Shown here piece by piece: positions 41,972-52,128 of a stretch of DNA of 64,000 nt (within the stretch, counting starts at the first letter, position 1; the number at the start of each line of letters is the position of its first letter). This stretch comes from Alistipes sp. (GTDB taxonomy: Bacteria; Bacteroidota; Bacteroidia; Bacteroidales; Rikenellaceae): NCBI GenBank assembly GCA_017517705.1, contig JAFWYM010000044.1:1-64000 (forward strand). The letters are read 5' to 3'. The translations under genes were made by a program, and so were the position numbers. The notes under the pieces are model-generated. The model was not told the origin of the DNA. It did not search any database and worked only from the letters and a program-made list of their open reading frames with translations.

Positions 41972-44215
41972 ATGCGTAACATTAATGAAATAGCCGATGC
42001 CGTTCGTCGCAACGAGCGCATCACCACAGATGATGCCATCACACTATGGCACGATGCCCCACTATGGCTCCTCGGCGAGCTGGCCACGGCACGTAAACGC
42101 AAGGCCAGTGGTGAAAATGTATACTACAACCGCAACGTGCATCTTGAGCCTACGAATATATGTCTCTTCAACTGCGAGTTCTGTTCGTTCCGCCGCAGGG
42201 AGGGCGACGAGGATGCCTGGTTTCTCTCACTCGACGAGATTGAGGCACGTGCCGCCGAGCTCAAAGGTGCGGATATCACCGAGGTACACATCGTTGGCGG
42301 CGTACACCCGAAGCACGACCTCGACACCTATTGTGCTATGATACACAGGGTGAAGCGCCAACTTCCCAATGTCACGGTGAAGGCTTATACCGCCGTCGAG
42401 ATATTCTACATGATACGTCGCGAGGGCATCTCCGTAGTCGAGGGACTACGCAGACTTAAGAAGGCGGGTATGGAGTGTATCCCCGGCGGTGGCGCCGAGA
42501 TATTCGACGCCGAGCTCAGGGCGCAGATATGTCCCGAGAAGTGCTCGGCAGAGGAGTGGCTCGCCGTACACCGCGCAGCACACAATATGGGCATTGCCAC
42601 AAACTGCACGATGCTCTACGGCCACATCGAGACCATTGCACAGCGCGTCGACCACCTCGACCGACTGCGTAAGTTACAGGATGAGGCACCTGGCTTCGAT
42701 GCCTTCATACCTCTCAAGTACCACAGTCGTGGCAACCGCCTATCCGAGGCGGGCGAGTGCAGCACCGAGGAGGATATGCGCACGATAGCCATAAGCCGCA
42801 TATTCCTCGACAACATACCCCACATCAAGGCATACTGGGTGTCGTACGGCAAGGCTACGACAGAGATGGCCTTGGCCTTTGGCGCCGACGACATCGATGG
42901 CACCATTGGCGACACCACAAAGATATACTCCATGGCCGGTGGCATCGACCGCCCAACGATGAGCGTGGCAGAGCTCGAGGCAATGGTCACCGACGCAGGC
43001 TTCCGCCCCATAGAGCGTGACTCGCACTACAACCATATAACACGCCACAAGGTTGCAGAGGAGAGCATCAAGGAGAGCATCGTGGTGGGTGTTGATGAGA
43101 GCATCACACCTGCAGAAAATGTAGAGGTGGAGGAGAGTGGCAATGTAGAGATAACGACTAATAACGATATGAGCAACCCGATGATTGAGCAACCGCAGCC
43201 CGTGAGGAAGGAGCCGGCCAAGCGCTCCCACAAGCCTAAGAGTAGACCTAAAAAGAGTAATAAGAGCACCATGGCAGGCAGCATGAGAGGCGCCATGGAG
43301 GCCATAAAGCGTTTCTATGGTCGCTTCCCAATAATCTCGCATATAATCCTTATCGGCATCTTCGGTCTCTTGCTCCTTGGCACGCTCTATTTCGGGCTAA
43401 ACATCGGCACACGCCACGGCAACGTCATCAAGGTGCCCAACTTCCTCGGCATGACCATCGAGGATGCACGCCACGTGGCTCGCAACAAGGAGCTTAACAT
43501 CATCGTGCGCGACTCTATCTTCGATGTCAACCTCCCCGGTGGCACGGTGGTAGACCAGCTACCACGCACATCGGAGGTGAGGGATGTGACGGTAAAGCCC
43601 GGACGTAAGGTATACGTCACAATCAACGCCTACAACCGCCGTATGGTAGACGTTCCCTACGTGGCAAAGCAGACACTGCGTCAGGCTCTGAACCAGCTTG
43701 AGCGCTCGGGGCTGAGCATCAACAAGCTCGTATATGAGGCCGACATGACATCTACTGACTACGTGCTTAGCGAGAGCATCGAGGGCTACGACGTGCGCCC
43801 CTCATCGAGCATCAAGGCTGCCGTGGGTACGGGTGTGACACTCACCGTGAGCTACCGTCGTGATGAGCAGTACACAATCGTTCCTCGCCTTGTAGGCCTC
43901 ACGCTCCAGCAGGCACAAAGCAGCCTCTGGGACAACGGCATAAATGTCGGCAAGGTGATATACGACGAGAGTGTCGAGGATCTTATCTCACGACGTACAA
44001 CAAAGGTATACAAACAATCACAAGCACTCGGCACAAGCATACGTCGCGGTAACGAGGTGACGCTATACCTCACTTGCGATATGGAGCTTGTGGACTCGCT
44101 GGCTAAGGCTGCCGACAAGGAGGCTAAACGCTACGAAGAACAACGACGCAAGGAGCTCGAGAAGCAGCGCCAGGCCGAGAAGGAGGGCACGGCAAAGAGC
44201 GATAGCGCAGAGTAG
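41972..44215 (+). CDS. mqnE: Fusion of aminofutalosine synthase MqnE and a PASTA membrane protein
   Basis: One 747-codon frame contains two proteins normally separate. Residues 1-357 are a complete MqnE-type radical-SAM enzyme of the futalosine menaquinone pathway: HLEPTNICLFNCEFCSF with cluster Cys64, 68 and 71, GGVHPKHDL, PGGGAEIF and the usual end at RDSHYNH. Residues 358-452 are an acidic then Lys-rich, low-complexity linker. A transmembrane helix lies at 455-477, followed by three PASTA domains (484-553, 557-628, 634-702) and a charged helical tail (705-747). The topology would be a cytoplasmic enzyme and periplasmic PASTA domains. In Bacteroidetes a PASTA protein commonly precedes rluD, as the gene order here does. 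Internal ATGs at 43169 and 43181 could also produce PASTA alone. No stop codon or frame break is seen at the join. Confidence 0.85.
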   Translation: MRNINEIADAVRRNERITTDDAITLWHDAPLWLLGELATARKRKASGENVYYNRNVHLEPTNICLFNCEFCSFRRREGDEDAWFLSLDEIEARAAELKGADITEVHIVGGVHPKHDLDTYCAMIHRVKRQLPNVTVKAYTAVEIFYMIRREGISVVEGLRRLKKAGMECIPGGGAEIFDAELRAQICPEKCSAEEWLAVHRAAHNMGIATNCTMLYGHIETIAQRVDHLDRLRKLQDEAPGFDAFIPLKYHSRGNRLSEAGECSTEEDMRTIAISRIFLDNIPHIKAYWVSYGKATTEMALAFGADDIDGTIGDTTKIYSMAGGIDRPTMSVAELEAMVTDAGFRPIERDSHYNHITRHKVAEESIKESIVVGVDESITPAENVEVEESGNVEITTNNDMSNPMIEQPQPVRKEPAKRSHKPKSRPKKSNKSTMAGSMRGAMEAIKRFYGRFPIISHIILIGIFGLLLLGTLYFGLNIGTRHGNVIKVPNFLGMTIEDARHVARNKELNIIVRDSIFDVNLPGGTVVDQLPRTSEVRDVTVKPGRKVYVTINAYNRRMVDVPYVAKQTLRQALNQLERSGLSINKLVYEADMTSTDYVLSESIEGYDVRPSSSIKAAVGTGVTLTVSYRRDEQYTIVPRLVGLTLQQAQSSLWDNGINVGKVIYDESVEDLISRRTTKVYKQSQALGTSIRRGNEVTLYLTCDMELVDSLAKAADKEAKRYEEQRRKELEKQRQAEKEGTAKSDSAE

Positions 44216-44245
44216 CTGCGGCATAACAATAAACTGTAAAGAACT

Positions 44246-45346
44246 GTGACAGAAAAGGATATATACGTAGACGACGAGTTGCTCGACATCGATGTCGAGG
44301 GTGCAGACGTGGATACGGAGGGCGAAGGTGACGAGATGTACGAACACTTCTCCGTGACGGTGGATAAGGGTCAGTCGATGATGCGACTCGACAAGTTCCT
44401 CACCATACGCCTCGAGCACACCTCGCGCAACCGCATACAGGCTGCCGCCGATGGACAGAACATTCTCGTCAACGGCAAGCCCCAAAAGTCGAGCTACAAG
44501 GTAAAGCCGCTCGACCAGATATCTATTGTGATGCCCTACCCGCGTCGCAAGGAGGAGATTGTACCCGAAAATATACCGCTGAACATCGTCTATGAGGATG
44601 ACGACATCATCGTGATAAACAAGGAGGCGGGCATGGTCGTACACCCTGGCGTGGGCAACCATAGCGGCACATTAGTGCATGCCCTGTCGTATCACCTGCA
44701 GAACCTGCCGATGTTCTCGGAGGGTAACGCTCGCGCCGGCCTCGTACACCGCATCGACAAGGATACCTCGGGATTGCTCGTCGTAGCCAAGAATGAGCGT
44801 GCCCATGCCTCACTCGCCAAGCAGTTCTTCGACCATACGATATATCGTCGCTATGTGGCGCTGGTATGGGGTAACATTGCCGAGGATGAGGGCACAATCA
44901 CGGGAAACATAGGTCGTAGCCCGAAGGATAGGTTACAGATGTTTGTCTTTGCCGATGGCTCGGAGGGTAAGCACGCCGTCACGCACTTCAAGGTGTTGCG
45001 TCGCTACGGCTATGTCACACTCGTGGAGTGTCGCTTGGAGACGGGACGCACACACCAGATACGTGTACACATGTCGTGGCAGGGACACCCTCTCTTCAAC
45101 GACGAGCGCTATGGTGGCAACCGTATTCTCAAGGGCACTACCTTCCAGAAGTATAAGCAGTTTGTCGAGAACTGCTTTAAGCTCATCCCGCGTCAGTCGC
45201 TCCACGCGCGTGCTCTGGGCTTCGACCACCCGACTACGGGAAAGTACGTTCAGTTTGAGTCGGAGCTTCCCGACGACTTTAAGGCGGTACTCGAGAAGTG
45301 GGAGACCTACACCGACTCCGTCGGCCTCGATATGGATGAGATATAG
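44246..45346 (+). CDS. rluD: RluD-type pseudouridine synthase with S4 domain
   Basis: A 366-residue RluA/RluC/RluD-family synthase, starting at GTG 44246. An acidic N-terminal tail (1-32) precedes an S4 RNA-binding domain (46-100), and the catalytic domain has Asp171 in HRIDKDTSG, plus GRTHQIRVHM. By length and the S4 domain it fits RluD, which modifies helix 69 of 23S rRNA. It follows the PASTA portion of the fused gene by 30 bases. Confidence 0.92.
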   Translation: MTEKDIYVDDELLDIDVEGADVDTEGEGDEMYEHFSVTVDKGQSMMRLDKFLTIRLEHTSRNRIQAAADGQNILVNGKPQKSSYKVKPLDQISIVMPYPRRKEEIVPENIPLNIVYEDDDIIVINKEAGMVVHPGVGNHSGTLVHALSYHLQNLPMFSEGNARAGLVHRIDKDTSGLLVVAKNERAHASLAKQFFDHTIYRRYVALVWGNIAEDEGTITGNIGRSPKDRLQMFVFADGSEGKHAVTHFKVLRRYGYVTLVECRLETGRTHQIRVHMSWQGHPLFNDERYGGNRILKGTTFQKYKQFVENCFKLIPRQSLHARALGFDHPTTGKYVQFESELPDDFKAVLEKWETYTDSVGLDMDEI

Positions 45347-45437
45347 CGAGCATGGGGCATCCCCTTACTCTATTGGGCGCACATGAAAAGGCTCACATTA
45401 TAAGGATAATGGTTTTACAACCCTAAATGTAGAAGAG

Positions 45438-47237
45438 ATGTTTCTACCGACTACCATAAAGGAGGTTGAGGCCCGAGGATGGGATGAACTTGATGTTATC
45501 ATCTTCTCGGGCGATGCATATATAGACCACCCCGCCTTTGGCCCTGCGGTCATAGGTCGCATCCTCGAGGCTGAGGGCTATCGTGTGGCCATCGTGCCAC
45601 AGCCCAACTGGCGCGATGATCTTCGCGACTTCAAGAAGCTCGGTAAACCGAGGCTCTTCTTCGCCGTAACGGCAGGTGCCATGGACTCGATGGTAAACCA
45701 CTACACGGCCAACCTACGCCTAAGGTCGAACGATGCCTACACACCGGGAGGCAAGGCGGGCTTCCGCCCCGACCGCACGGTGGATACATACACGAAGATA
45801 CTCAAGAGACTATATCCGCATACCCCCGTTGTCGTCGGTGGCATCGAGGCTTCGCTGCGACGTCTCACGCACTACGACTACTGGAGCGACAAGCTACAGC
45901 GCTCGATACTTGCTACAAGCGGTGCCGACCTATTAATCTACGGCATGGGCGACAAGCCTATACGCGAGGTCGCCAAGGCGCTACGCAACGGCTTCAACAT
46001 GAAGCTTTTGCGCGGACTAAGACAGGTGGGTTTCTTAGCCAACAAGGAGTATGTCGAGAAGCTATACAACAGCAAGACCATTATCTTAAACTCCTACGAG
46101 GAGTGTGTCGACGATAAGCGTAAGTTCGGCGATAACTTCAAGGAGATAGAGATATTGAGTAACATGATGGAGTGCGAAACGACACTCATCGAGAGGTTTG
46201 ACGACAGCTATGTTGTCATCACGCCGCCACACGCCACGCTCACAACCGAGGAGCTCGACCACTCCTTCGACCTACCCTACGAGCGAGCGCCACACCCGCG
46301 ATACAAGGGTAAGGGCGACATCCCTGCCTGGGAGATGATTAAGCACTCGATAAACATACACCGCGGATGCTTCGGTGGTTGTTCGTTCTGCACCATCTCG
46401 GCACATCAGGGCAAGTTTATCAACTCGCGCTCGGAGCGCTCCATCCTCGCCGAAGTCAAGCGCCTAACACAGATGCCCGACTTCAAGGGTTACATCTCCG
46501 ACATAGGAGCCCCCTCCGCCAATATGTACCGCATGCGTGGCCGCAACGAGGAGCTGTGCAAACGGTGTAAGCGCCCCTCGTGTCTGCATCCGAAACTATG
46601 CCCCAATATGAACAACGACCACACACCACTGCTCGACCTCTACCGCAAGATACGCGAGACAAAGGGTGTGAAGCGTGCATTTATAGGCAGTGGCATACGC
46701 TACGACCTCTTCGACTCATCACCATACTTCGAGACCGTCGTCAAGCACCACACCTCGGGGCGCCTGAAGGTAGCTCCCGAGCATACGGAGGATAGAGTCC
46801 TCAACCTCATGCGCAAACCCTCGTTCACGCTCTTCGAAGATATGAATCGCAGGTTTCAGCAGATATGTCGCCGCGAGGAGCTTAAGTATCAGCTTATACC
46901 CTACTTCATATCGTCGCACCCAGGCTGCCGCGAAGAGGATATGCAGGCATTGGCACATAAAGTGCTCGGCAAACTACACTTCACATTGGAGCAGGTGCAG
47001 GACCTCACACCCACGCCCATGACACTATCATCGGTGATGTTCTACACGGGCGAAAATCCCTACACAGGGGAGAGCGTATACGTAGCACGTACACAAGATG
47101 ACAAGCGACGACAGAAGAGCTACTTTTTCGGTGGCACACTGCCGACGGATAGTCGCCATGAGACTCACCCCACAAAGCGCCAGAACGAAAGACAACATAA
47201 CGCAACACGCGGAACAAGGAAGAAGTATAAACGATAA
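45438..47237 (+). CDS. YgiQ-family radical-SAM protein
   Basis: A 599-residue member of the YgiQ (UPF0313) family. An N-terminal B12-binding-like region (LDVIIFSGDAYIDHPAFG) is followed by the radical-SAM core with CFGGCSFC (Cys311, 315, 318), and a second Cys group CKRCKRPSCLHPKLC further on that may bind another cluster. The C-terminus is basic and disordered. The biochemical role of the family is not established. Ninety-one bases separate it from rluD. Confidence 0.92.
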   Translation: MFLPTTIKEVEARGWDELDVIIFSGDAYIDHPAFGPAVIGRILEAEGYRVAIVPQPNWRDDLRDFKKLGKPRLFFAVTAGAMDSMVNHYTANLRLRSNDAYTPGGKAGFRPDRTVDTYTKILKRLYPHTPVVVGGIEASLRRLTHYDYWSDKLQRSILATSGADLLIYGMGDKPIREVAKALRNGFNMKLLRGLRQVGFLANKEYVEKLYNSKTIILNSYEECVDDKRKFGDNFKEIEILSNMMECETTLIERFDDSYVVITPPHATLTTEELDHSFDLPYERAPHPRYKGKGDIPAWEMIKHSINIHRGCFGGCSFCTISAHQGKFINSRSERSILAEVKRLTQMPDFKGYISDIGAPSANMYRMRGRNEELCKRCKRPSCLHPKLCPNMNNDHTPLLDLYRKIRETKGVKRAFIGSGIRYDLFDSSPYFETVVKHHTSGRLKVAPEHTEDRVLNLMRKPSFTLFEDMNRRFQQICRREELKYQLIPYFISSHPGCREEDMQALAHKVLGKLHFTLEQVQDLTPTPMTLSSVMFYTGENPYTGESVYVARTQDDKRRQKSYFFGGTLPTDSRHETHPTKRQNERQHNATRGTRKKYKR

Positions 47238-47261
47238 TACCAACATTTAATAGGTTACGAT

Positions 47262-47759
47262 ATGAAAAAGAGTATTATTATGATGGCAGCGTTACTCTTT
47301 GCTGCCTGCGGTGGCAATGCCACAAACGATAAGACAGATAACACGACAGATAAGGAGGCTGCGCGCAACGAGCGCATCGACGAGCTCACGGCAAATGCTA
47401 AGGAGGCATTCCATAGCGGCTCGGAGGCGGTGAGCGAGTTTGCCAAGGATGCCGAGGAGGTGCTGAGCAAGAGTGCCGAGGAGGTAGGCCAGCGCACAAA
47501 GGCATCGATAACAAATGGTGAGATAATATACAATAAGGCCAAGGCCAAGGTAGATAAGGTTAAGGAGATGGAGGCTTACAAGATTACGGAGGCCAAGGTT
47601 ATAGAGGCAACGGAGGTTGCCAAAGAGAGGGTTGTCGAGGCTGCCGATGTGGTATCGAAGAAGAGTGTTGAGCTTGGCGCAACAGCCTTAGAGAAGGGTG
47701 CCGAAGCTATGGAGGCGGGCAGCGAGGCTCTGCGCGAGGTGCGCGAGAATATGGAGTAG
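47262..47759 (+). CDS. Small helical lipoprotein
   Basis: A 165-residue lipoprotein (lipobox FAAC, Cys16). After a Thr/Asp/Asn-rich spacer the rest is amphipathic alpha-helix rich in Ala, Glu, Lys and Val with 11-residue-like periodicity (EVAKERVVEAADVV, ALEKGAEAMEAG), recalling LEA or apolipoprotein-type helices. Probably lies along the membrane surface or forms a coiled coil. It is 24 bases after the YgiQ gene and is followed by a hairpin at 47840. Confidence 0.75.
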   Translation: MKKSIIMMAALLFAACGGNATNDKTDNTTDKEAARNERIDELTANAKEAFHSGSEAVSEFAKDAEEVLSKSAEEVGQRTKASITNGEIIYNKAKAKVDKVKEMEAYKITEAKVIEATEVAKERVVEAADVVSKKSVELGATALEKGAEAMEAGSEALREVRENME

Positions 47760-47839
47760 TCGCTTCTCGACCACGGGACTTAAATCCAAAAGGCGCCGCT
47801 TATTGCATCATTACCTTAAGATGCCAAGCATCACAGACG

Positions 47840-47883
47840 TAACCACCTCGGGATAGTACTTAAACGTACACCCGAGGTGGTTA
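47840..47883. terminator. Bidirectional terminator between convergent genes
   Basis: A 13-bp stem TAACCACCTCGGG (47840-47852) with CCCGAGGTGGTTA (47871-47883), and an internal GTAC..GTAC pairing in the loop. It sits between the helical lipoprotein and the PfkB-type kinase; flanking T-runs are weak. Confidence 0.7.
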
Positions 47884-47925
47884 TCATGTAAGTATGTGGA
47901 GCATATCGCTGCTTGCAGCGTCACA

Positions 47926-48927
47926 TTAGAAGAGGTACTGATCCGTACGTACACGCTCCATCAACTGAAAAATCTCGCGCCAGGCATCCTCACCAAAGGT
48001 GGTACCTACAACCTCGATGACCTTACCCGCCGTGATGGCACCTACAGTGCCACACTGGCGCAATGACATACCCTCGCACAAGGCAGCGAGGAAGCCTGCA
48101 GCATAAAAGTCGCCAGCACCCGTAGTATCTACACGCTTGGCTGCCGCCATGATACCCACATGCACAACCTCGTCACCACGCTTAATAAGCGCACCCTTCA
48201 TGCCTATCTTTACGACCGTCAACTCACACATGGTGCTGATATGTTGCAAGGCGTTGATGGGCTCCTGCTCGCCACTAAAGGCGCGCGCCTCATCCTCGTT
48301 AGCAAAGAGGATGTCGACATGCTTGGCAACAAGATCGCGCAGGAAATCACGATTCTCCTCCACGACATTGAACGACGCAAGGTCGATGGCAACCTTCAAG
48401 CCGTGGCGCTTGGCTCGCTCCACAGCACTGCGTATAAGGTCATGATCCTGAACAAGGTAACCCTCAATATAAAGGCAGTCGTAGTCATCGAAGATGGCGG
48501 CATCGATATCCTCGGGAGCAAGATGTGCCGCAGCACCAAGGTGCGTGACAAGCGTACGCTCACCATCGGGCGAGACCAGCGAAACGCACTTACCCGAGCG
48601 ATACTCCGAACGTAGGATATAGGGCTCAACGCCAATGTTGCGCAGCGCCTGCTCGTAGAAGTCGCCCGTAGTGTCATTGCCCACCTTACCTATAAATCCC
48701 ACCTCGGTGCCGAGACGCGCCATAGCACGGATGGTATTACCCGCAGAGCCTCCCAGCGACAGCGAGTAGGGACACCCCGCCACATGCTTCGATATGTCTG
48801 TTTGCAACTCGTTATCCACAAGGCTCATAGAGCCCTTGGCAAGATTATAAAGGTTAAGTACATCATCGTTCGACATATTGACGAGCATATCCGTCAACGC
48901 ATTACCAATACCTATAACTCTCTTCAT
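47926..48927 (-). CDS. PfkB-family sugar or nucleoside kinase
   Basis: A 333-residue ribokinase-type kinase. GGSAGNTIRAMARLG is the N-terminal signature and DTTGAGDFYAAGF the C-terminal one with the catalytic Asp; the ATP region VVKIGMKGALI is also clear. Similar Bacteroidetes proteins are often annotated adenosine kinase, but the substrate cannot be read from the sequence. ATG 48927 is preferred over one 11 codons upstream because it begins the first beta strand (MKRVIGIGNALTD). It is 44 bases downstream of pfkA. Confidence 0.9.
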   Translation of the reverse strand: MKRVIGIGNALTDMLVNMSNDDVLNLYNLAKGSMSLVDNELQTDISKHVAGCPYSLSLGGSAGNTIRAMARLGTEVGFIGKVGNDTTGDFYEQALRNIGVEPYILRSEYRSGKCVSLVSPDGERTLVTHLGAAAHLAPEDIDAAIFDDYDCLYIEGYLVQDHDLIRSAVERAKRHGLKVAIDLASFNVVEENRDFLRDLVAKHVDILFANEDEARAFSGEQEPINALQHISTMCELTVVKIGMKGALIKRGDEVVHVGIMAAAKRVDTTGAGDFYAAGFLAALCEGMSLRQCGTVGAITAGKVIEVVGTTFGEDAWREIFQLMERVRTDQYLF

Positions 48928-48971
48928 TATATCATCAGTTTTTTGGGATTTATTCAGCAATCATACTCGAC

Positions 48972-49952
48972 CTATATAGATAGCATCTTCACGATATCGA
49001 GCTCTGCGCTGCCTATCGAGTGTTTATGTGTCGTAGCCTTCGAGAAGGGTACATATACCAACTCGCCATTCTTTATGCCTATCATCACGTTACGCTGCCC
49101 CTCCTTGAGTGCCGTGATAGCCTGAGCACCCATGCGCGAGGCGAGGATGCGGTCTGCTGCCGTGGGCGACCCTCCACGCTGAAGGTGACCAAGGATGGTA
49201 ACACGCGCATCGTACTCCGGGAACTCCTCCTTGATGCGTTGCTTGAGGCCGAGAGCACCGCCCGTCTCGGGATTCTCCGCGACAAGCACGATGGCCGAGT
49301 TCTTACTCTTACGGAAGCCACGATTTATCAGGTCGGCCAACTGATCTATCTCGGTCTCCATCTCGGGGACGATAGCAGCCTCGGCACCCGAGGCTATGGC
49401 ACCATTGAGAGCCAGATAGCCCGCCATGTGGCCCATGACCTCGACGAGGAATAGGCGCTCGTGGCTCGTGGCTGTATCGCGTATCTTATCCACAGCCTCG
49501 ACGATGGTGTTGAGTGCCGTGTCGTAGCCTATGGTGCTATCCGTACCTCCGAGGTCGTTATCGATAGTTCCCGGGAGACCCACGATGGGGATGTCGTACT
49601 CCTCGGCAAAGATACGCGCACCGCTGAGCGAGCCGTCGCCACCGATGACAACGAGGGCATCGATACCCTCGGCACGCATATTATCGTAGGCTTGCCTGCG
49701 CCCCTCGGGCGTGACAAACTCCTTGCAGCGTGCCGTCTTAAGGATGGTACCACCCTGCTGTATGATGTTACTCACGGACTTAGAATCAAACTCCTCCATC
49801 TCGTTATACACCAAGCCGTAATAACCGCGCTTGATGCCCACAACCCTAAGGCCGTTATATATCGCTGCGCGTGTCACGGCCCTAATCGCCGCATTCATCC
49901 CCGGAGCATCACCTCCCGAGGTGAGCACTCCAATACACTTTACCTGTGCCAT
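48972..49952 (-). CDS. pfkA: 6-phosphofructokinase, ATP type
   Basis: A 326-residue bacterial phosphofructokinase, making fructose 1,6-bisphosphate. [15 protein letters not shown] opens the protein, GGDGS marks the ATP-dependent rather than pyrophosphate-dependent class, and [12 protein letters not shown] contains the catalytic Asp. [14 protein letters not shown] is also standard. It is likely co-transcribed with the PfkB-family kinase downstream. The promoter is weak: TATCTTTA at 49975-49982 is the nearest match. Confidence 0.96.
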   Translation of the reverse strand: MAQVKCIGVLTSGGDAPGMNAAIRAVTRAAIYNGLRVVGIKRGYYGLVYNEMEEFDSKSVSNIIQQGGTILKTARCKEFVTPEGRRQAYDNMRAEGIDALVVIGGDGSLSGARIFAEEYDIPIVGLPGTIDNDLGGTDSTIGYDTALNTIVEAVDKIRDTATSHERLFLVEVMGHMAGYLALNGAIASGAEAAIVPEMETEIDQLADLINRGFRKSKNSAIVLVAENPETGGALGLKQRIKEEFPEYDARVTILGHLQRGGSPTAADRILASRMGAQAITALKEGQRNVMIGIKNGELVYVPFSKATTHKHSIGSAELDIVKMLSI

Positions 49953-50008
49953 AGTTCAGAGTCTGTTTTCAGCGTAAAGATACTAAAAATATACCACACG
50001 CCAAAAAA

Positions 50009-50039
50009 TGTGGGGCTGCAACACTATTGCAACCCCACC
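50009..50039 (-). terminator. Terminator of the PpiD-like gene
   Basis: TGGGG (50011-50015) and CCCCA (50033-50037), with an inner TGCAA/TTGCA pairing and one mismatch. On the minus strand CATTTTTTGG follows. Confidence 0.8.
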
Positions 50040-50061
50040 ATTGTATCACAAAAGCAATCTA

Positions 50062-52014
50062 TTAGATCTCGCCCTCGCCACGAAGATCCTTAACATTAGC
50101 CTTAGATGTCAAAGCCTCAACAGCTGCCTGACCCATCTGCGACTCGCGCTGTGTCATCGAAGGCGTGCGCTCAGTGTCTACAGCCGTAAGGTCTACCTCG
50201 CCATTGATAGCATCAACAACGAATACATAGGCTGCATTTGCGCCCTTAACCTTAGTCTCAACGCCTGTCTCGCGGCTCGAAGCGATAGCACCAACAAGCG
50301 CCTGATCGTACTTACCGTCAACGCTATAGTCTGCAAACTTAACGCCCGAGAACTTACCCGTAGTAGCACCCTCGATCTCAGCACCCATAGCCAACTGCGA
50401 AGCAATAGCCTCGTACTGCTTGTCATGCTTCAACGTATTCTCGATGGCACGAGCATTGATCGCATCGTACTTATTATCGTTAATAGCCGAAACAATAGCT
50501 ACATAGATTACATTCTGGCCGTGGAAGCTCTTAACCTCGCCAACGGGAGCATCATAAGCCCATACTGCGATGCTACGCGATGCGGGGATGTTACGCACAC
50601 TGCGCTCACGGTTCATCATAGGAGTATAGTCGTTACGATTTGCCGTAGTAACGAGAATCTGGTAGTGTGCCTCATTTGCCGCAGCATCGAATGTCTCAAC
50701 GCTATTGCCTGCATCCTTAACAAAGGCATTTACACTCTTTACAATATTGTTGTGTGTGAGCTCGCTTGCCTCAACACGCTTAGTTACATCTGCTGTGAGG
50801 ACAAAGCGGTCGGCATCGCCAAGCTTCGTGAGCTTAACAACTGCGGGCTTGTTATTGAAGGTGTAAGTGAAGATGTCGCCAACCTTACGACCGATGAAGT
50901 TAGCAGCATCGCTCTCGTTCATATTCTCCATATTGCGTACGCCCGTAGCAACATCAACAGCCGTCTCAAGCTTGGTGAAGTCACCGCCATTGGCGATAAG
51001 CTCCTCGGCAAGCTCCTTGGCAGCTACAACGTTATCGGCCGTAACAACCTCAAACTCAAAGTTCTTGGGAGCCTTAACATCTGAAACAACGTAGCTTGCC
51101 TTCCACACATTGTCAACAAGTACAGGGCCATAGTTCTTACCATCCTTAACAGCCTCGGCAACCTCTGCATCGAGAGCACTGAAGAGCTTGTAGGTGTCAG
51201 CCTTACCGCCGATAGAACGTACAGCACGCTTGATAGCCTCGCCATCGCCTGCAGCTGCAATAACCTGAGCATCAACAGCCTTAACCATATTCTCAACCTC
51301 AGCCTTATCCTCAGCCGTAGGCTCGATATCGAAGGTTACATAGCGCAACGTACGCTCGCCATAACGCTTGCTGGGCTGCTTGTGAGCCTCGTAGTAGGCC
51401 TCGATCTCCTCCTGGCTAACCGTAACCTCAGGCATAGCCGAGTAGGGAACCATAACATAGCGACCGTCGAACGTAAGGTTAGCCTCGCGCATCTGCTTCT
51501 CAACCTCGAGACGGTTAACATAGCTTGCTGCAGCATACGCATCAGTAAACTTTGTGTAGCCGAGCGACATATCGATAGTGGGAAGACCCGCAACCCAACG
51601 ACGCTCAACCTCGCTCTTGATGACATCTGCGGGGTAGCCATACATGAGATACTGGTTAGCCCACTGCTCACCAATGATCTTGGCATAGCTCTTAACGTCG
51701 GCATCAGCCACGCCGAGACCAAGAGCCTCGAGAGCATCCTTAGAGTAGGCGTTGAAGAGCGCAAACTCATAAGCCAAATCCGACTGAGCATCAGCCGAGA
51801 GACCGGTCTCACGATAGAGCTCCTGATACTTAGCATACTCCGATGCCTTAACATCCTTACCATTGACAGTGATCACAGCCCTATCCTCAGGCATCTGAGC
51901 AGTGCGATTCTGCACAGAGAGCTGATCACCAAGAATAAATGCAACAAGCACTAAGGCAATGACTACTGAGAGTACAATGCCGTACTTCGTTCTTAATGTG
52001 TTTAATGAAGCCAT
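50062..52014 (-). CDS. SurA/PpiD-like periplasmic chaperone-isomerase
   Basis: A 650-residue protein with one N-terminal membrane helix (about 10-30), a SurA/PpiD-type helical N-terminal domain (about 45-230) and a parvulin-like region in the middle (GERTLRYVTFDIEPTAEDK onward). It should be anchored in the inner membrane and help fold outer-membrane proteins. Parvulin active-site residues are not clearly conserved, so it may be mainly a chaperone. A -7 box at 52054-52061 gives it its own promoter at the end of the envelope gene run. Confidence 0.88.
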   Translation of the reverse strand: MASLNTLRTKYGIVLSVVIALVLVAFILGDQLSVQNRTAQMPEDRAVITVNGKDVKASEYAKYQELYRETGLSADAQSDLAYEFALFNAYSKDALEALGLGVADADVKSYAKIIGEQWANQYLMYGYPADVIKSEVERRWVAGLPTIDMSLGYTKFTDAYAAASYVNRLEVEKQMREANLTFDGRYVMVPYSAMPEVTVSQEEIEAYYEAHKQPSKRYGERTLRYVTFDIEPTAEDKAEVENMVKAVDAQVIAAAGDGEAIKRAVRSIGGKADTYKLFSALDAEVAEAVKDGKNYGPVLVDNVWKASYVVSDVKAPKNFEFEVVTADNVVAAKELAEELIANGGDFTKLETAVDVATGVRNMENMNESDAANFIGRKVGDIFTYTFNNKPAVVKLTKLGDADRFVLTADVTKRVEASELTHNNIVKSVNAFVKDAGNSVETFDAAANEAHYQILVTTANRNDYTPMMNRERSVRNIPASRSIAVWAYDAPVGEVKSFHGQNVIYVAIVSAINDNKYDAINARAIENTLKHDKQYEAIASQLAMGAEIEGATTGKFSGVKFADYSVDGKYDQALVGAIASSRETGVETKVKGANAAYVFVVDAINGEVDLTAVDTERTPSMTQRESQMGQAAVEALTSKANVKDLRGEGEI

Positions 52015-52053
52015 AGAAAAATATTATTTTATCGTTATAATCGTTTAAGCCTT

Positions 52054-52061
52054 CAAAGGTA
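52054..52061 (-). promoter_or_regulatory. -7 promoter box of PpiD-like gene
   Basis: Minus-strand TACCTTTG, 39 bases upstream of the ATG. Confidence 0.65.
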
Positions 52062-52128
52062 GTAATTTTTTATCAAACAAAGCATATATTTATAAAAAAA
52101 GGCTCACAGCTACCTAAATATACCTCTG

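Noticed and set aside
45353..45367. Short GGGG-CAT-CCCC hairpin after rluD as terminator
   Set aside because: Only four pairs with a three-base loop and no T-tract; too weak to call.
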